From: DATMER01 sp034667225
Lineage (GTDB): Bacteria; Acidobacteriota; Thermoanaerobaculia; Multivoradales; UBA5704
Assembly: GCA_034667225.1 (NCBI GenBank)
Contig: JAXDKG010000026.1
Coordinates: forward strand, 1-64,000
Length of the DNA: 64,000 nucleotides
Reading direction: 5' to 3'
Positions 52,379 to 61,328 of the stretch are shown piece by piece. The translations under genes were made by a program, and so were the position numbers. Below the pieces are notes generated by a model, which did no database searches, was not told the DNA's origin, and saw only the letters and a list, made by a program, of their open reading frames with translations. Every line of letters starts with the position of its first letter. Positions within the stretch are counted from its first letter, which is position 1.

Positions 52379-55300
52379 GTGGGAGAGCTGTTCGCGGCCG
52401 TGAAGATCGACCGAACTCGACTCGCCGGCATCTGGGGCCGCTGGCCGCGTTACCGCTGGGACCACCTTGGCAGATCACGCTGGGAGGGGTGGAGCACCGA
52501 GCGCTACCTGGGCTTTGGCATCGTCGGTACCCTGGTCGCGGCCACGTTCCTGGAACTGGCGTTGGTGTCGGGCAAGGGGGAGCCGCTCACCTTCCTGAGC
52601 GAGCTCGGACTGACTCCATCCGGGCGCGCCATCCTACTCTTGCTGACGGCCATCAACGCCTGGATTCTCGACCGGTGGATCTCTTCTCATACGCGTGGCG
52701 ATCGACATCTTTCCGTCTGGCTTCGAGCCCTGCGGCCGCTCACAGCGGGCGTGCCAATCATCGGGCTTGCCTTCGTGCCTGCCTGGAGATGGATCGCCCA
52801 AGTGCATCCTGCCTGGGCATTTTGGCGAAAACCCGAGGCCGGTCTCCAGCTTCTCCGTCCCTCTCCTCCTCGCCGTCTGGAGGTGCTGGCTGAACAATGG
52901 ATTCGGAGACGCGGTCAACATCTTCCGTGGTTCATCCTCTGGGTGATCGCCTGCCAGATCTCTCCTCTTCTCAGCGGAGTGTCATGGTTGGCCGGGAATG
53001 GTCCATTGGGACCCTCCCGCAAAGCGATGCTCCTGGGGGCATGCGCGACCCTACACCTGGGGGCCGCGCTTTGCGGAGCTTTCTACGGCCGGAACCGAGC
53101 TGACTCGTCAGCGTTCCGGCTGCGGATATTACCGTGGTTTCTGCTTCTTCCCGGGTTGGGGATTCTGAGCCTGGCCGTCATGCACCCGGCATCCTTCCAT
53201 CCCAGGGAGGAGAGTCTCATGCAGGTCGTTCACGACCGCCAACGAGTCAGGGACATGCCGATGGACGCGCGTCTGGACTCTGTCAGGAGAACCGGCGATG
53301 CAGAGCTTCACCGCCTGGCGTTCTTCCGAATGAAGGCTCTCTTCCTGGCCTTGGACGCCGCGGCGTTGGCATGGCTCACGGCCCGGCTCGCCGGCTGGAG
53401 CCTGGGCCTGTACCTGACCCGCTTCCAGAGCGGAGTCATCCTGCTTGTGCTACCCGCACTACCCGGTCTCCTCCTCGCAGTGACAGCGATGGCCGCAAGA
53501 CTGACCGGCTCCTGGCCTGTGTTGCGCGAGTTGGAAAAGCATCCGTACGGCCGCTATCTGGCCCTGGTTCCGGTGACTTGCCTTTCGGGGCTTGTCACGG
53601 GCTCGCTGCTGGCGTACGGATGCATCTCTTCAGCCGGGCTGTTCCTGACCGCGGTTGGATTTTCAGCTTTACTGCTGCTTGTCGTCTTGATGCCGCTGTC
53701 GGCGCTCGCTGGTTCTCCTGTGCAATCGGACCCCACGGGCGCACTCTGGTTCGTGCTTTGGTTCGAGCTGACGATTCTGGGTGCTGTTCTCGGGCTTCAA
53801 CCTGAGCCGGGCCTGGTCCGAAGCCTCGAAACTGCCTTTCTGTTTGCCCCGGTCTGGAGCCTGGGATTGTTCCTGGCCTTGGGTCCGTGGCTGCTGCGCC
53901 CATTCACTCTGCGCTCTCTTGCCGATCGCCGGCTGCCACGAAGGGACCGCGCCGTCCTGGCTGCCGTGGCGTTCACTGCGGCACTCCCTCTGGGAGGCCT
54001 TTTCATTCCTTTCTGGATCTACGCCCATCATCGCCTGTGGCCGGGGATGGAGCGCTCGTGGGCGGCCGCACGGACCATGATCGAAGACAACACCAGCCGC
54101 GCCGAGGAGGTTCACCGCCGATGGCGCCGCACTTCGCTGGACGTCATGGGGCGCTCGAGTTGGGGCGGCTGGACGCCGGAGGATGCTACGTTCATCGTGA
54201 GCCTTGTCTCTGTCGCGGTCCTTCTGTTGCTGGAGCCGGCCCTCTGGTTCCGCGACTGGCCTCCTTCTTTCATCGGAGATCGCGTGCTGGACTGGCTGGC
54301 ACCTTCGTTTCTCGTCATGCCTCTGCATGGCTGGCTTCTCGACCGCTTCCTCTCGGCCAAGACTTCCGCCGAACGGGCGATGCCGCGCTGGCTCCTCGTC
54401 GTCCGGTTCGTCGCTGGCAGCTTCCCGCTATTTTCTTTCGCACTGCTGCCAGCCTGGAGGTTGCTCCTGGAGCGCCGGCCGCCCTGGGCATTTCAAGGCC
54501 ATCGCCCTGGACCTTCGCTTTGCCTTTCGCATTCGCCGTCCAGGTCCCGCTCTTCTGGAAGACTTCTGCATCTCTACACCTCCGGAATTTTCGCCGTCTT
54601 TATGGGGCTTGGTTTCGCCCTTCCGATGCTCTGGGCTGCTTGGCTGGCGCGCAGGGCTCGGCCTCCTGTGATTGTGGCGGTCTGCGCTCTCCTCCACTTT
54701 GTTGCCTTCATTACCTCTCGGTCCCAAGCCGCTCGCCTGCACCAGACTTGGAGCGGGCCGCTGCCAAGTGTGCTTCCCTGGCTTGCATTCCTGCCCTTCC
54801 CGGGGCCGATGGCAAGCGCCCTCGTCCCGGTAATCCTGCAGACGGGCGGCAGCACGAACACCTTGATTTGGAGCGCCTGGGCACAGCGGAGCTCTGCCGA
54901 CCGCCTCCCGCTGTGGCGGCAGTTCCAGGACACGCTCCGTACCCGCAGGAGAGCTGCGCCCTGGTTCCAACAGTGGCGGCGTCCTCGGTTGCACGATCGG
55001 CCGATCCGGGCCGGAGAGCTCGACCGCGATCTGCTGTCCTTCTACCGACTCAAGACGGCGCTTCTCCTGCTGGAAGGGGGAGCGCTGGTGGCAGGACTGG
55101 CGATTCTCGTGGAACGCTTCCCACGCCTCGGCTCCACCGTCGATGCCACGCTTCACTTCGCGACCTTCTTCGCGGTCGCGCTAGGCGGTATCGGCCTGAT
55201 AATCTGGACGGGTGCTGTGATCGCCCGGTTTCTACGGCTCTCCGGCCTTGCGAAGTCCGATCTCCTAATCTTCGGGCGCTATCTCCTTCTAACCCCTTTG

Positions 55301-55786
55301 GCGTTCCTGGCAGGGTCCCAGGTCGGGTTCGCCTGGGTCGCAGGGCGACAAGCGGAGCTCGGCCTCCTCATCGGCTATGGCGGAGCCCTCCTCGCCGTAC
55401 TAGCCTGGCTCTTCTTCTTCCCCAGCAGCGTGAAAAGTCATGATCTAGGGACATCCGCGTTCTGGAGCTTCGCGTTCCTGGCGATCGCTCTTATAGGCAT
55501 ACCGATCGGTCTCAACGCCAGGCTCGGCGGCTGGCCCACGCGTATCCTAGGCGGGACTGCTCTCCTGGCACCCGCCTGGAGCTTGCTTCTCTTTCGGCGT
55601 TTTGGACACTGGCTGGCGAGGCCATTTCTCTGGCGCGACCTTTTGGACCCTAAGCTCTCCAGCCGTGTGCGGGCGTCTCTGGCATTCCTGAAATGGACGG
55701 CGGTGCTTCCCGGCGCAGGTCTGGCCATCCCTGCCTGGATCGCGCTTCGGAGCTTCCTGGAAAAAGAGTTTCGGCAGGAACGGTAG
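52379..55786 (+). CDS. Giant polytopic membrane protein with two tandem repeats
   Basis: A 1,135-residue protein with about 22-24 membrane helices. It is an internal duplication: about residues 20-560 and 590-1,135 each contain an early RSSWGGWTPED/RSRWEGWSTER element and a late FTLRSLADRR...ALPLGGLFIPFW or FLWRDLLDPK...VLPGAGLAIPAW element. The single-unit homologue is at 45,193-46,968. GTG 52,379 has GGAGGA at ideal spacing. No transporter or pore family was recognised. Within a CHAT-STAND operon, a membrane effector or anchor is plausible. Confidence 0.72.
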   Translation: MGELFAAVKIDRTRLAGIWGRWPRYRWDHLGRSRWEGWSTERYLGFGIVGTLVAATFLELALVSGKGEPLTFLSELGLTPSGRAILLLLTAINAWILDRWISSHTRGDRHLSVWLRALRPLTAGVPIIGLAFVPAWRWIAQVHPAWAFWRKPEAGLQLLRPSPPRRLEVLAEQWIRRRGQHLPWFILWVIACQISPLLSGVSWLAGNGPLGPSRKAMLLGACATLHLGAALCGAFYGRNRADSSAFRLRILPWFLLLPGLGILSLAVMHPASFHPREESLMQVVHDRQRVRDMPMDARLDSVRRTGDAELHRLAFFRMKALFLALDAAALAWLTARLAGWSLGLYLTRFQSGVILLVLPALPGLLLAVTAMAARLTGSWPVLRELEKHPYGRYLALVPVTCLSGLVTGSLLAYGCISSAGLFLTAVGFSALLLLVVLMPLSALAGSPVQSDPTGALWFVLWFELTILGAVLGLQPEPGLVRSLETAFLFAPVWSLGLFLALGPWLLRPFTLRSLADRRLPRRDRAVLAAVAFTAALPLGGLFIPFWIYAHHRLWPGMERSWAAARTMIEDNTSRAEEVHRRWRRTSLDVMGRSSWGGWTPEDATFIVSLVSVAVLLLLEPALWFRDWPPSFIGDRVLDWLAPSFLVMPLHGWLLDRFLSAKTSAERAMPRWLLVVRFVAGSFPLFSFALLPAWRLLLERRPPWAFQGHRPGPSLCLSHSPSRSRSSGRLLHLYTSGIFAVFMGLGFALPMLWAAWLARRARPPVIVAVCALLHFVAFITSRSQAARLHQTWSGPLPSVLPWLAFLPFPGPMASALVPVILQTGGSTNTLIWSAWAQRSSADRLPLWRQFQDTLRTRRRAAPWFQQWRRPRLHDRPIRAGELDRDLLSFYRLKTALLLLEGGALVAGLAILVERFPRLGSTVDATLHFATFFAVALGGIGLIIWTGAVIARFLRLSGLAKSDLLIFGRYLLLTPLAFLAGSQVGFAWVAGRQAELGLLIGYGGALLAVLAWLFFFPSSVKSHDLGTSAFWSFAFLAIALIGIPIGLNARLGGWPTRILGGTALLAPAWSLLLFRRFGHWLARPFLWRDLLDPKLSSRVRASLAFLKWTAVLPGAGLAIPAWIALRSFLEKEFRQER

Positions 55787-55860
55787 GCAGGGCAAAGCCA
55801 GCCGTCCAGCGGCTTGGCCAGGCCGCTCGCCGGCAAGCTGTGAAATCCAAAGGCATGGAT

Positions 55861-55879
55861 TGCCGGCGAAGGGCCGGCA
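55861..55879. terminator. Hairpin in convergent gap
   Basis: TGCCGGC-gaagg-GCCGGCA is a seven-pair stem in the 142-bp gap between convergent genes. The gap also carries three imperfect copies of a CAAAGGCATGGA-type motif and no gene. Confidence 0.4.
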
Positions 55880-55928
55880 CCATCCGTTCAAGGGCATGGA
55901 CTGCCCGCCGCGGGCTAGACCTGGCCGT

Positions 55929-56486
55929 TCAAAGGCTTGGAGGATCCGAGTCCGAGAGAGGGAGAGGCGGTACCTCGGGCGGTATCGGCGGCAGAGGCGG
56001 CTTCGGGATTTCAGCCGCCAGGCGCAGGGCGAGCGCGCGCTGCGCGTCGGCCGCGGCCTGGGCGATCTCGGCGTAGACTTCCCGCGCCTTGCGCTGCCTC
56101 ATCCGAAAGTGCATCCGGGCTCGGGTCCGCTTGCCATAGACCGTGACCACCCAGACGGGAGCGAGCGCCGCTCCCACGGCAGAAGCGACAAAGAATGCTG
56201 CCAGGAGCCAGAAGACCCGGCTCGCGTCCGGCTCGTCTCTCAACGCCAGGGCCATGATCACGAAGAACAGCGCCAGGAAGAGAGGGAGGATCGAGACCAG
56301 CACCCCGCGCGTGCTGTGCAGGGTGACCAGCAGGATCTCGTCGAAGAAGACCCGGCGCCGGCGGATCTCGTAGTTGTCGGCCCGATCCACCTCCAGGGCC
56401 TCGTCGGTCCAGTAGGTGCGGACTCGCTCCGACAGGGTTTGAGCCCTGCCCAGGTAGCGTCGGGGGTGGCGCAGCGGCTCGCTCAT
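55929..56486 (-). CDS. Two-helix membrane protein with proline-rich tail
   Basis: A 185-residue protein with a basic N-terminal part, two membrane helices (about 62-82, 88-113), a helical segment and a proline-rich end (PKPPLPPIPPEVPPLPL). It overlaps the preceding zinc-ribbon gene by ATGA. Function unknown. It belongs to the envelope cluster on the minus strand. Confidence 0.7.
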   Translation of the reverse strand: MSEPLRHPRRYLGRAQTLSERVRTYWTDEALEVDRADNYEIRRRRVFFDEILLVTLHSTRGVLVSILPLFLALFFVIMALALRDEPDASRVFWLLAAFFVASAVGAALAPVWVVTVYGKRTRARMHFRMRQRKAREVYAEIAQAAADAQRALALRLAAEIPKPPLPPIPPEVPPLPLSDSDPPSL

Positions 56487-57094
56487 CCGACTCCGAACAA
56501 GGGGGTGAACAGGCTGACAATGACGAAGATGCTGATTGCGATCTGCGTCGCCCCGAGCAGGCCGGCGATCACGAGCGCGGGCATGCCTCCCTTCTCATTC
56601 CAGCGGCGTTTCTGGCGGACCGCCTGCGCCACGAAGAAGAGGGTCACCGGGCCGGTGATCAGCCCGAAGCAGGAGAGCAGGAGCCCGAGCACTCCGAGGG
56701 AGAGCGCCATGCCACGGTAGTCCCTGATGCGCGTCTGCGCCCCGGACAGGACCCCCTCCGCGGTCAGGCGGTCGAAGCAGCCCGGGCAGAGCTCCTGGCC
56801 CTCGATCTCGATCCGGCACAGATTGCACATGAAGACACCACAGCGGCTGCAGTTGCCCACCGCGGCGTTGCCCACGTGGCGGGCGCAGGGCACCGCGCCC
56901 TCGGGTCCGGCCTCGGCCATGCTTCCCACCCGCTCCCGCAATACAGGCGGCCGGAACGGGGTGGCGAGGAAGATGCCGCCGCAGCTCACGCAGCGGTGCT
57001 CCCCGGCCACCATGCGGTCGAGGTCGACGTAGCCGCCGCACCGCGGGCACTCGGGCCCTGTGTAGGCGCGCGCAGTAGCAGTCAGGGGGGCCAT
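56483..57094 (-). CDS. Zinc-ribbon/B-box-like membrane protein
   Basis: A 203-residue protein with an N-terminal zinc ribbon (CPRCGG...CVSCGG), a B-box-like zinc cluster (CARHVGNAAVGNCSRCGVFMCNLC) and two membrane helices resembling DUF4190 (about 128-155, 172-200). It is probably a small envelope protein co-transcribed with its neighbours. Confidence 0.75.
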   Translation of the reverse strand: MAPLTATARAYTGPECPRCGGYVDLDRMVAGEHRCVSCGGIFLATPFRPPVLRERVGSMAEAGPEGAVPCARHVGNAAVGNCSRCGVFMCNLCRIEIEGQELCPGCFDRLTAEGVLSGAQTRIRDYRGMALSLGVLGLLLSCFGLITGPVTLFFVAQAVRQKRRWNEKGGMPALVIAGLLGATQIAISIFVIVSLFTPLFGVG

Positions 57095-57098
57095 GCCG

Positions 57099-57716
57099 TC
57101 ATTCCGAGTTCACCACCCGGGTCTTGGCCATCATGTCGTGGATGGTGGTGCGCTCCTGGCCAAAGGCGACCAGGTAGTCGATCAGGCCGAGGCAGGGCAC
57201 GATGCCCAGGATCTGGCGCGAGGCCGCACGCCCCCAGGCCTGGCCGGTGGTGAGCTGGCTCCCCTCGGCCGTGACCACCTTGACACTCATCGCCTTCTTG
57301 CCCACCGTCTGCCCGCCCGAGGAGAGCATCAGCCCCTCGTAGAGGATGTAGGCGGCGGCGCCCATGAAGCTCACGAAGATGTTGCCGAAGATCGCCAGGG
57401 CCGGCGGAAACTCCTCCATTCCGGCCTGCGCCTTCAAAAGGCCGAGCGGCAGGAACACAAGGAAGATCAGGGCTATGATGGGGATCGTCACAATCAGGCC
57501 ATCGATGAAAATCGCGACGAACCGGCGGCCGATCGAGGCCATGTCGAGCACCCCTACCGGCACGCCCGAGCGCAGGTCGCGCATCGATTCGGTCTTGCAG
57601 CTCAGGCAGTATGGCAGCCCGCCGATCTCGACGATGCAATCCGGGCAGAAGGCCTCGGCACACCGCGAGCAGCGGGTCAATCGGTCTTCGACGAATGGAT
57701 GGTTCTTGCACGGCAT
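57099..57716 (-). CDS. RDD-family membrane protein with B-box zinc finger
   Basis: A 205-residue protein. It has a B-box-like zinc finger (CKNHP...CSRCAEAFCPDC...CLSC, about 3-42) and then an RDD domain (GRRFVAIFIDGLIVTIPI, GGQTVGKKAMSVKVV, and a final QERTTIHDMMAKTRVV). RDD proteins are small transporters or envelope factors of uncertain substrate. It is the first gene of a minus-strand trio and divergent from the gene at 57,851. Confidence 0.85.
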   Translation of the reverse strand: MPCKNHPFVEDRLTRCSRCAEAFCPDCIVEIGGLPYCLSCKTESMRDLRSGVPVGVLDMASIGRRFVAIFIDGLIVTIPIIALIFLVFLPLGLLKAQAGMEEFPPALAIFGNIFVSFMGAAAYILYEGLMLSSGGQTVGKKAMSVKVVTAEGSQLTTGQAWGRAASRQILGIVPCLGLIDYLVAFGQERTTIHDMMAKTRVVNSE

Positions 57717-57781
57717 GAGATCTCCCCTTCCGACCCGTCGTCTCAGGGCCGCAGCCCCCTCTGGGCGTTTCCTCGGGTGAA

Positions 57782-57797
57782 CGGTAGAATTCTACCG
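57782..57797. promoter_or_regulatory. Perfect 16-bp palindrome in divergent gap
   Basis: CGGTAGAATTCTACCG reads TAGAAT on both strands, so it may serve as the -10 box in both directions or as an operator. It lies between the RDD gene and the zinc-finger gene. No convincing -35 box is seen. Confidence 0.4.
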
Positions 57798-57850
57798 CAA
57801 CGTCCCATACGCTCGCACGACTTCGACCAGACAAAGCCTCCTACGACCCC

Positions 57851-58123
57851 ATGGCCGCCCCCGCGCACTGCTTCTATCATCCGGACCGTTCCGCCCTGGC
57901 GATCTGCGTCTCCTGCCGCAAGCCGATCTGCCAATCCTGCTCCACCCTCTGGGAGGGGATGCATCACTGCACCGCCTGCCTGGCCCTGCGCCGCGCCACC
58001 GTAGGCGAGCGCGGCACGACCGTGCGCACGGTCTTCATGGTCCTGCTCACGCTCGCCCTGCTGGCAACGGTCACGGTTCTGCGGGGCTGGATCGGCGCCA
58101 TCCTCATGGAGGGCTTTTCTTGA
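57851..58123 (+). CDS. B-box zinc-finger single-pass membrane protein
   Basis: A 90-residue protein with a B-box-like zinc finger (CFYHPDRSALAICVSCRKPICQSC...HHC) and one C-terminal membrane helix (about 60-80). It shares the finger type with the divergent RDD protein, which suggests a common partner. The stop overlaps the TTG start of the next gene. Confidence 0.8.
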   Translation: MAAPAHCFYHPDRSALAICVSCRKPICQSCSTLWEGMHHCTACLALRRATVGERGTTVRTVFMVLLTLALLATVTVLRGWIGAILMEGFS

Positions 58124-60036
58124 AGCCGGGCGGCGTCTCGGTGACGGCGGTGCTCGACGAGGCCGCCGAGCTCGTGCCGCGCGAGGTCGCGGGCTGGGCG
58201 GGCCTGCTCGCCCTGACCGCGCTCCCGTTGCGCTTCCTGGAGGCCCACTTTTTCAACCGGCTCCTCCAGCTCGGCGACAATGCCACGGACTACGTCACCT
58301 ACCTCCTGTCGCTCTCCTGGCTCGTCGCCTTCGCCCTGCTGCCGGCCTTGTGGGGACGGGCGGTCTTCGCCCGGGCCTGCGCGCTCGCTCTTTCGGGCCG
58401 CGCCGCCGGCCGTGGTGCTCCGCTGAGGGCTCTCCGGCCCTCCTTCCCGTCGTTCGCCGCCTATGCCTACGCGGCGATGGTCGCCGAGCTGCTCCTGGTC
58501 CTTTTCGGATGGACGGTGGTCGCGCTGCCCCTCCTGGCCCTCTATGCCGGGCTCGCCGCGGCCACGTCGTACCTGCAGGAGCGCCCCGGGCCGCTGGCAT
58601 CGCTCGCCCTGCCGATGCGCGCGCTGCGGCCGTTCTTCCCGTTCCTGGGGCTGACCGCGATCTTCGCCGTGGCCCTGCTGCTCGCCCTCATCAACCTGTT
58701 CTTCCTCTTCGCTCTCGGGCTCTGGCTCGCGGGCGGAGCTTCTGGCCTGGACCTCTCCTGGTGGCAGGTCACCCTGACTCCGGACAACCAGCAGTACCTG
58801 CTGCTGCTCATCGCCTGCGCGGTCACGGTCGTGGAGCCGTTCTGGATCGCCGCCCTGGTGGCGGCCGTGAGGCGGGTGAGGGCCCGCGAGAGCGGCGAGG
58901 ATCTGGCCGCCTGGTTCGCGGATATCCAGCAGAACACGGACGAACACGGACGAGCACGGACGAGCACGGACAATCCGGTCTCCGATGTCCGTGATCGTCC
59001 GAGTCAGTCCGTGATCGTCCGTGTCGTCCTGCTCGCAGCGCTGCTGCTGCCCGGGGTTGCCGCGGCCGAAACGATCTCCCCGGCGGGCTACCGGGAACGG
59101 CTTGAAGGAATCCAAGGGAGCCTCCGCGCGAACGACTGGGTGAGGGCAAGGACCGACGCCCGAGGTCTGCTGGAGGACCGGATTGCATTCGGAAAGGATC
59201 AGGTCGAGCCGGACCGCTCCGTGCTCGGCCCCATCGCCACCGCGGCCAACCTTCAGGCCGCTCGCGGCGCCGTGCCCGCGCTGGGCCAGCTCGTCGCCGC
59301 CCTATCGATCGAGGACAAAGGCAGCAAGCCGCCCGCACCCGACCCGAAGCTGCTGGAGAAGGTCCGCGCCCGGGAAGCCCTCGCGGCGCTGCCCCAGGGC
59401 GGCAGGCTGCCGGAGGTGAAGGACGGCGGGTTGTTCGCCGCTCTCGCAGGGTTCCTCGAGCCGATCGCCCAGGCCATCAGCGACTTCTTGGAGAAGATCT
59501 GGGATTGGCTCCTGGACCTCCTGTTTTCGGGCCGCTCCTCCGGCGGATCGGGGATCGGGCTCAACCTGGTGGTCGTGACAGCCCTGGTGGTCGTGCTGGC
59601 CCTGGTGCTCGGCTGGGTGGGCTGGCGCGTGCTCCGCAACCGGCGGCGCGGCGTGGCCCCGGCCGTGGCCGGACCCGCTCCCCTGCCCTCCTCCGCGGAC
59701 GACGACCCGCTCTCGCGCGAGGCCAACGAGTGGGAGCGCTACGCCCGCGAGCTGGCCGCGGCCGGCCGGGCACGCGAGGCGATCCGGGCCTGGTACCACG
59801 CGGTCCTGGTGGCTTTCTACCGCGCCGGGACGCTCCACTACCGCAAGGGGCGCACGAACTGGGAGTACGTCTCGGCCGTGCCGCCTGGCACCGCGTGGCG
59901 CTCGCGCTTCGTCGAGATCACCCGCCATTTCGAGCGCGAGTGGTACGGGCGCGACGTCAGCACGCCCGAAGCCCTGCGTGAATCCGAAGAGATGGCCCTG
60001 TCCCTGCTCTCGGCGGTCCGGGAGCGGGCTGCGTGA
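58120..60036 (+). CDS. Polytopic protein with C-terminal DUF4129
   Basis: A 638-residue protein. The N-terminal half is a six-helix membrane domain (about 20-265). A repeat-derived linker (about 275-300) leads to a signal-peptide-like helix (VLLAALLLPGVAAAE), a helical periplasmic part, another membrane helix (about 485-510) and a DUF4129 domain (REAIRAWYHAVLVAFYRAG...ITRHFEREWYG). The TTG start follows GGAGGGC. The signal-like helix in the middle suggests two formerly separate proteins joined through the repeat. DUF4129 proteins cluster with MoxR and DUF58 genes, as here. Confidence 0.8.
   Translation: MKPGGVSVTAVLDEAAELVPREVAGWAGLLALTALPLRFLEAHFFNRLLQLGDNATDYVTYLLSLSWLVAFALLPALWGRAVFARACALALSGRAAGRGAPLRALRPSFPSFAAYAYAAMVAELLLVLFGWTVVALPLLALYAGLAAATSYLQERPGPLASLALPMRALRPFFPFLGLTAIFAVALLLALINLFFLFALGLWLAGGASGLDLSWWQVTLTPDNQQYLLLLIACAVTVVEPFWIAALVAAVRRVRARESGEDLAAWFADIQQNTDEHGRARTSTDNPVSDVRDRPSQSVIVRVVLLAALLLPGVAAAETISPAGYRERLEGIQGSLRANDWVRARTDARGLLEDRIAFGKDQVEPDRSVLGPIATAANLQAARGAVPALGQLVAALSIEDKGSKPPAPDPKLLEKVRAREALAALPQGGRLPEVKDGGLFAALAGFLEPIAQAISDFLEKIWDWLLDLLFSGRSSGGSGIGLNLVVVTALVVVLALVLGWVGWRVLRNRRRGVAPAVAGPAPLPSSADDDPLSREANEWERYARELAAAGRAREAIRAWYHAVLVAFYRAGTLHYRKGRTNWEYVSAVPPGTAWRSRFVEITRHFEREWYGRDVSTPEALRESEEMALSLLSAVRERAA
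58937..59028. repeat. Intragenic ACGGACGAGC repeats with inverted arm
   Basis: Tandem CACGGACGAG units are followed by their approximate reverse complement (GTCCGTGATCGTCC, then GTCCGTGATCGTCCGTGTC). They form a long imperfect hairpin inside a coding region, in frame, at the junction of two domains. Confidence 0.7.
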
Positions 60037-61328
60037 GCCGCGGCTTCCGCCTGGCCGCCCTCGCGGCCGCGCTCTACCTGGCAGGAGTCCTGGTCTGGGT
60101 CCGCTACGACCGCCGCTCCGCCCAGGAAGCCTTCTCGCCCGGCTCGGTCTTCAACACCGGTGAGGAAGGACTCTCTCTCGCCTTCGCCTACCTCCGCGAG
60201 CGCTCCAACGCCGACACCCTCCACCGGCGGATCGAGACCGCGGATCTGCCGGCGAACGGGGTCGTGCTTCGGGTGCAGCCTCTGCTGGGGCCGATCCTCC
60301 TCGAAGACGAGGAAGAGAAAAAGGATTCAGAAGACGAAAAGGACCCAAAGGACAAAAAGGACGGTAAGGACGAAGAGGGTCCCCGAGACAAGCTCCAACG
60401 GAAAATTCGTGAGGAGGAGGAGCGCCGCGCGAAGGAGGAGAAGGAGCGGCGGAAGAAGGCCGGCATCAAGGAGAAGCTTCCGGTAGTCCGGCTTCTGAGC
60501 CCCGACGAGGAGGCCTGGGTGCGAGGCGGCGGACGGCTGGTCCTCGCCTTCGCAGGCATCTACGGCTCCGGCCATGCCGAGGAGTTGCAAGGCAAGCAGC
60601 CGGTGCGCAAGGTCTTCCCTCTCTGGCCCGGCGTGGCCAACCTGGTCCCGCCAACCGCCCGTTCGCTGTCGCTGCCCGCTTTACCCGGCGGCCATGCGGT
60701 CTTCCTCGCCGGCGAGTCTCCGCTCGTCGTGCGCCAGGCTCTGGGCGCGGGCGACGTGATCTTCCTCGCGACTCCCGAGATCTTTCAGAACCCCCATCTC
60801 GGGCAGGCGCACCACCTGGCCCTGCTGGAGGCGCTCGCCGGCGTGCCGGAGCGGCGCCCGGTCCTCTTCGACGAGCGCGCCCACCTTTTGGACGACTCGG
60901 GCGGCATCCTGGACATCCTTGCGGACTGGGGCCTCGGACCGCTCCTGCTTCTCGGCCTGATCGCGACCGGCGCCGCCTTCTGGCGCTCGTCCAGGCGCCT
61001 CGGACCGCCCGAGCGCGAGGAACGCAGTGACCTGGGAGAAACGCGTTCAGATGCGGTCGAGCTACTGGATTCGCTGGCCGACCTCTACGACCGCGCGCTC
61101 CAGCGCGGCGATGCGGTCTTCCTCTTCTACGAGAGCTTCACCCATACCGTGGCCGTGGAAACCGGCCTGCGGGGAAAAGCCCTGGAGGAGCGGTCGAAGG
61201 CCCTCCTCGACGGGTATGTCCCCTCCCGCCTGATACCAGGCGAAGAGCTCTCCCGCGAGCGCTTCGACCAGGCGCTCCGCACGATCAACCAGGCCTTCAG
61301 GAGATTGCAGGATGCAAAGCGTAAGTGA
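60033..61328 (+). CDS. DUF4350-like membrane protein with charged insert
   Basis: A 431-residue protein: an N-terminal membrane helix, an extracytoplasmic DUF4350-like domain (GGGRLVLAFAG, LGAGDVIFLATPEIFQN, RRPVLFDERAH), a second membrane helix (about 308-325) and a helical cytoplasmic tail. An unusual Lys/Glu/Asp-rich stretch (about 90-150) interrupts the first domain. The GTG start overlaps the previous stop by GTGA; the end overlaps the MoxR gene by 17 bp. Confidence 0.8.
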   Translation: MSRGFRLAALAAALYLAGVLVWVRYDRRSAQEAFSPGSVFNTGEEGLSLAFAYLRERSNADTLHRRIETADLPANGVVLRVQPLLGPILLEDEEEKKDSEDEKDPKDKKDGKDEEGPRDKLQRKIREEEERRAKEEKERRKKAGIKEKLPVVRLLSPDEEAWVRGGGRLVLAFAGIYGSGHAEELQGKQPVRKVFPLWPGVANLVPPTARSLSLPALPGGHAVFLAGESPLVVRQALGAGDVIFLATPEIFQNPHLGQAHHLALLEALAGVPERRPVLFDERAHLLDDSGGILDILADWGLGPLLLLGLIATGAAFWRSSRRLGPPEREERSDLGETRSDAVELLDSLADLYDRALQRGDAVFLFYESFTHTVAVETGLRGKALEERSKALLDGYVPSRLIPGEELSRERFDQALRTINQAFRRLQDAKRK

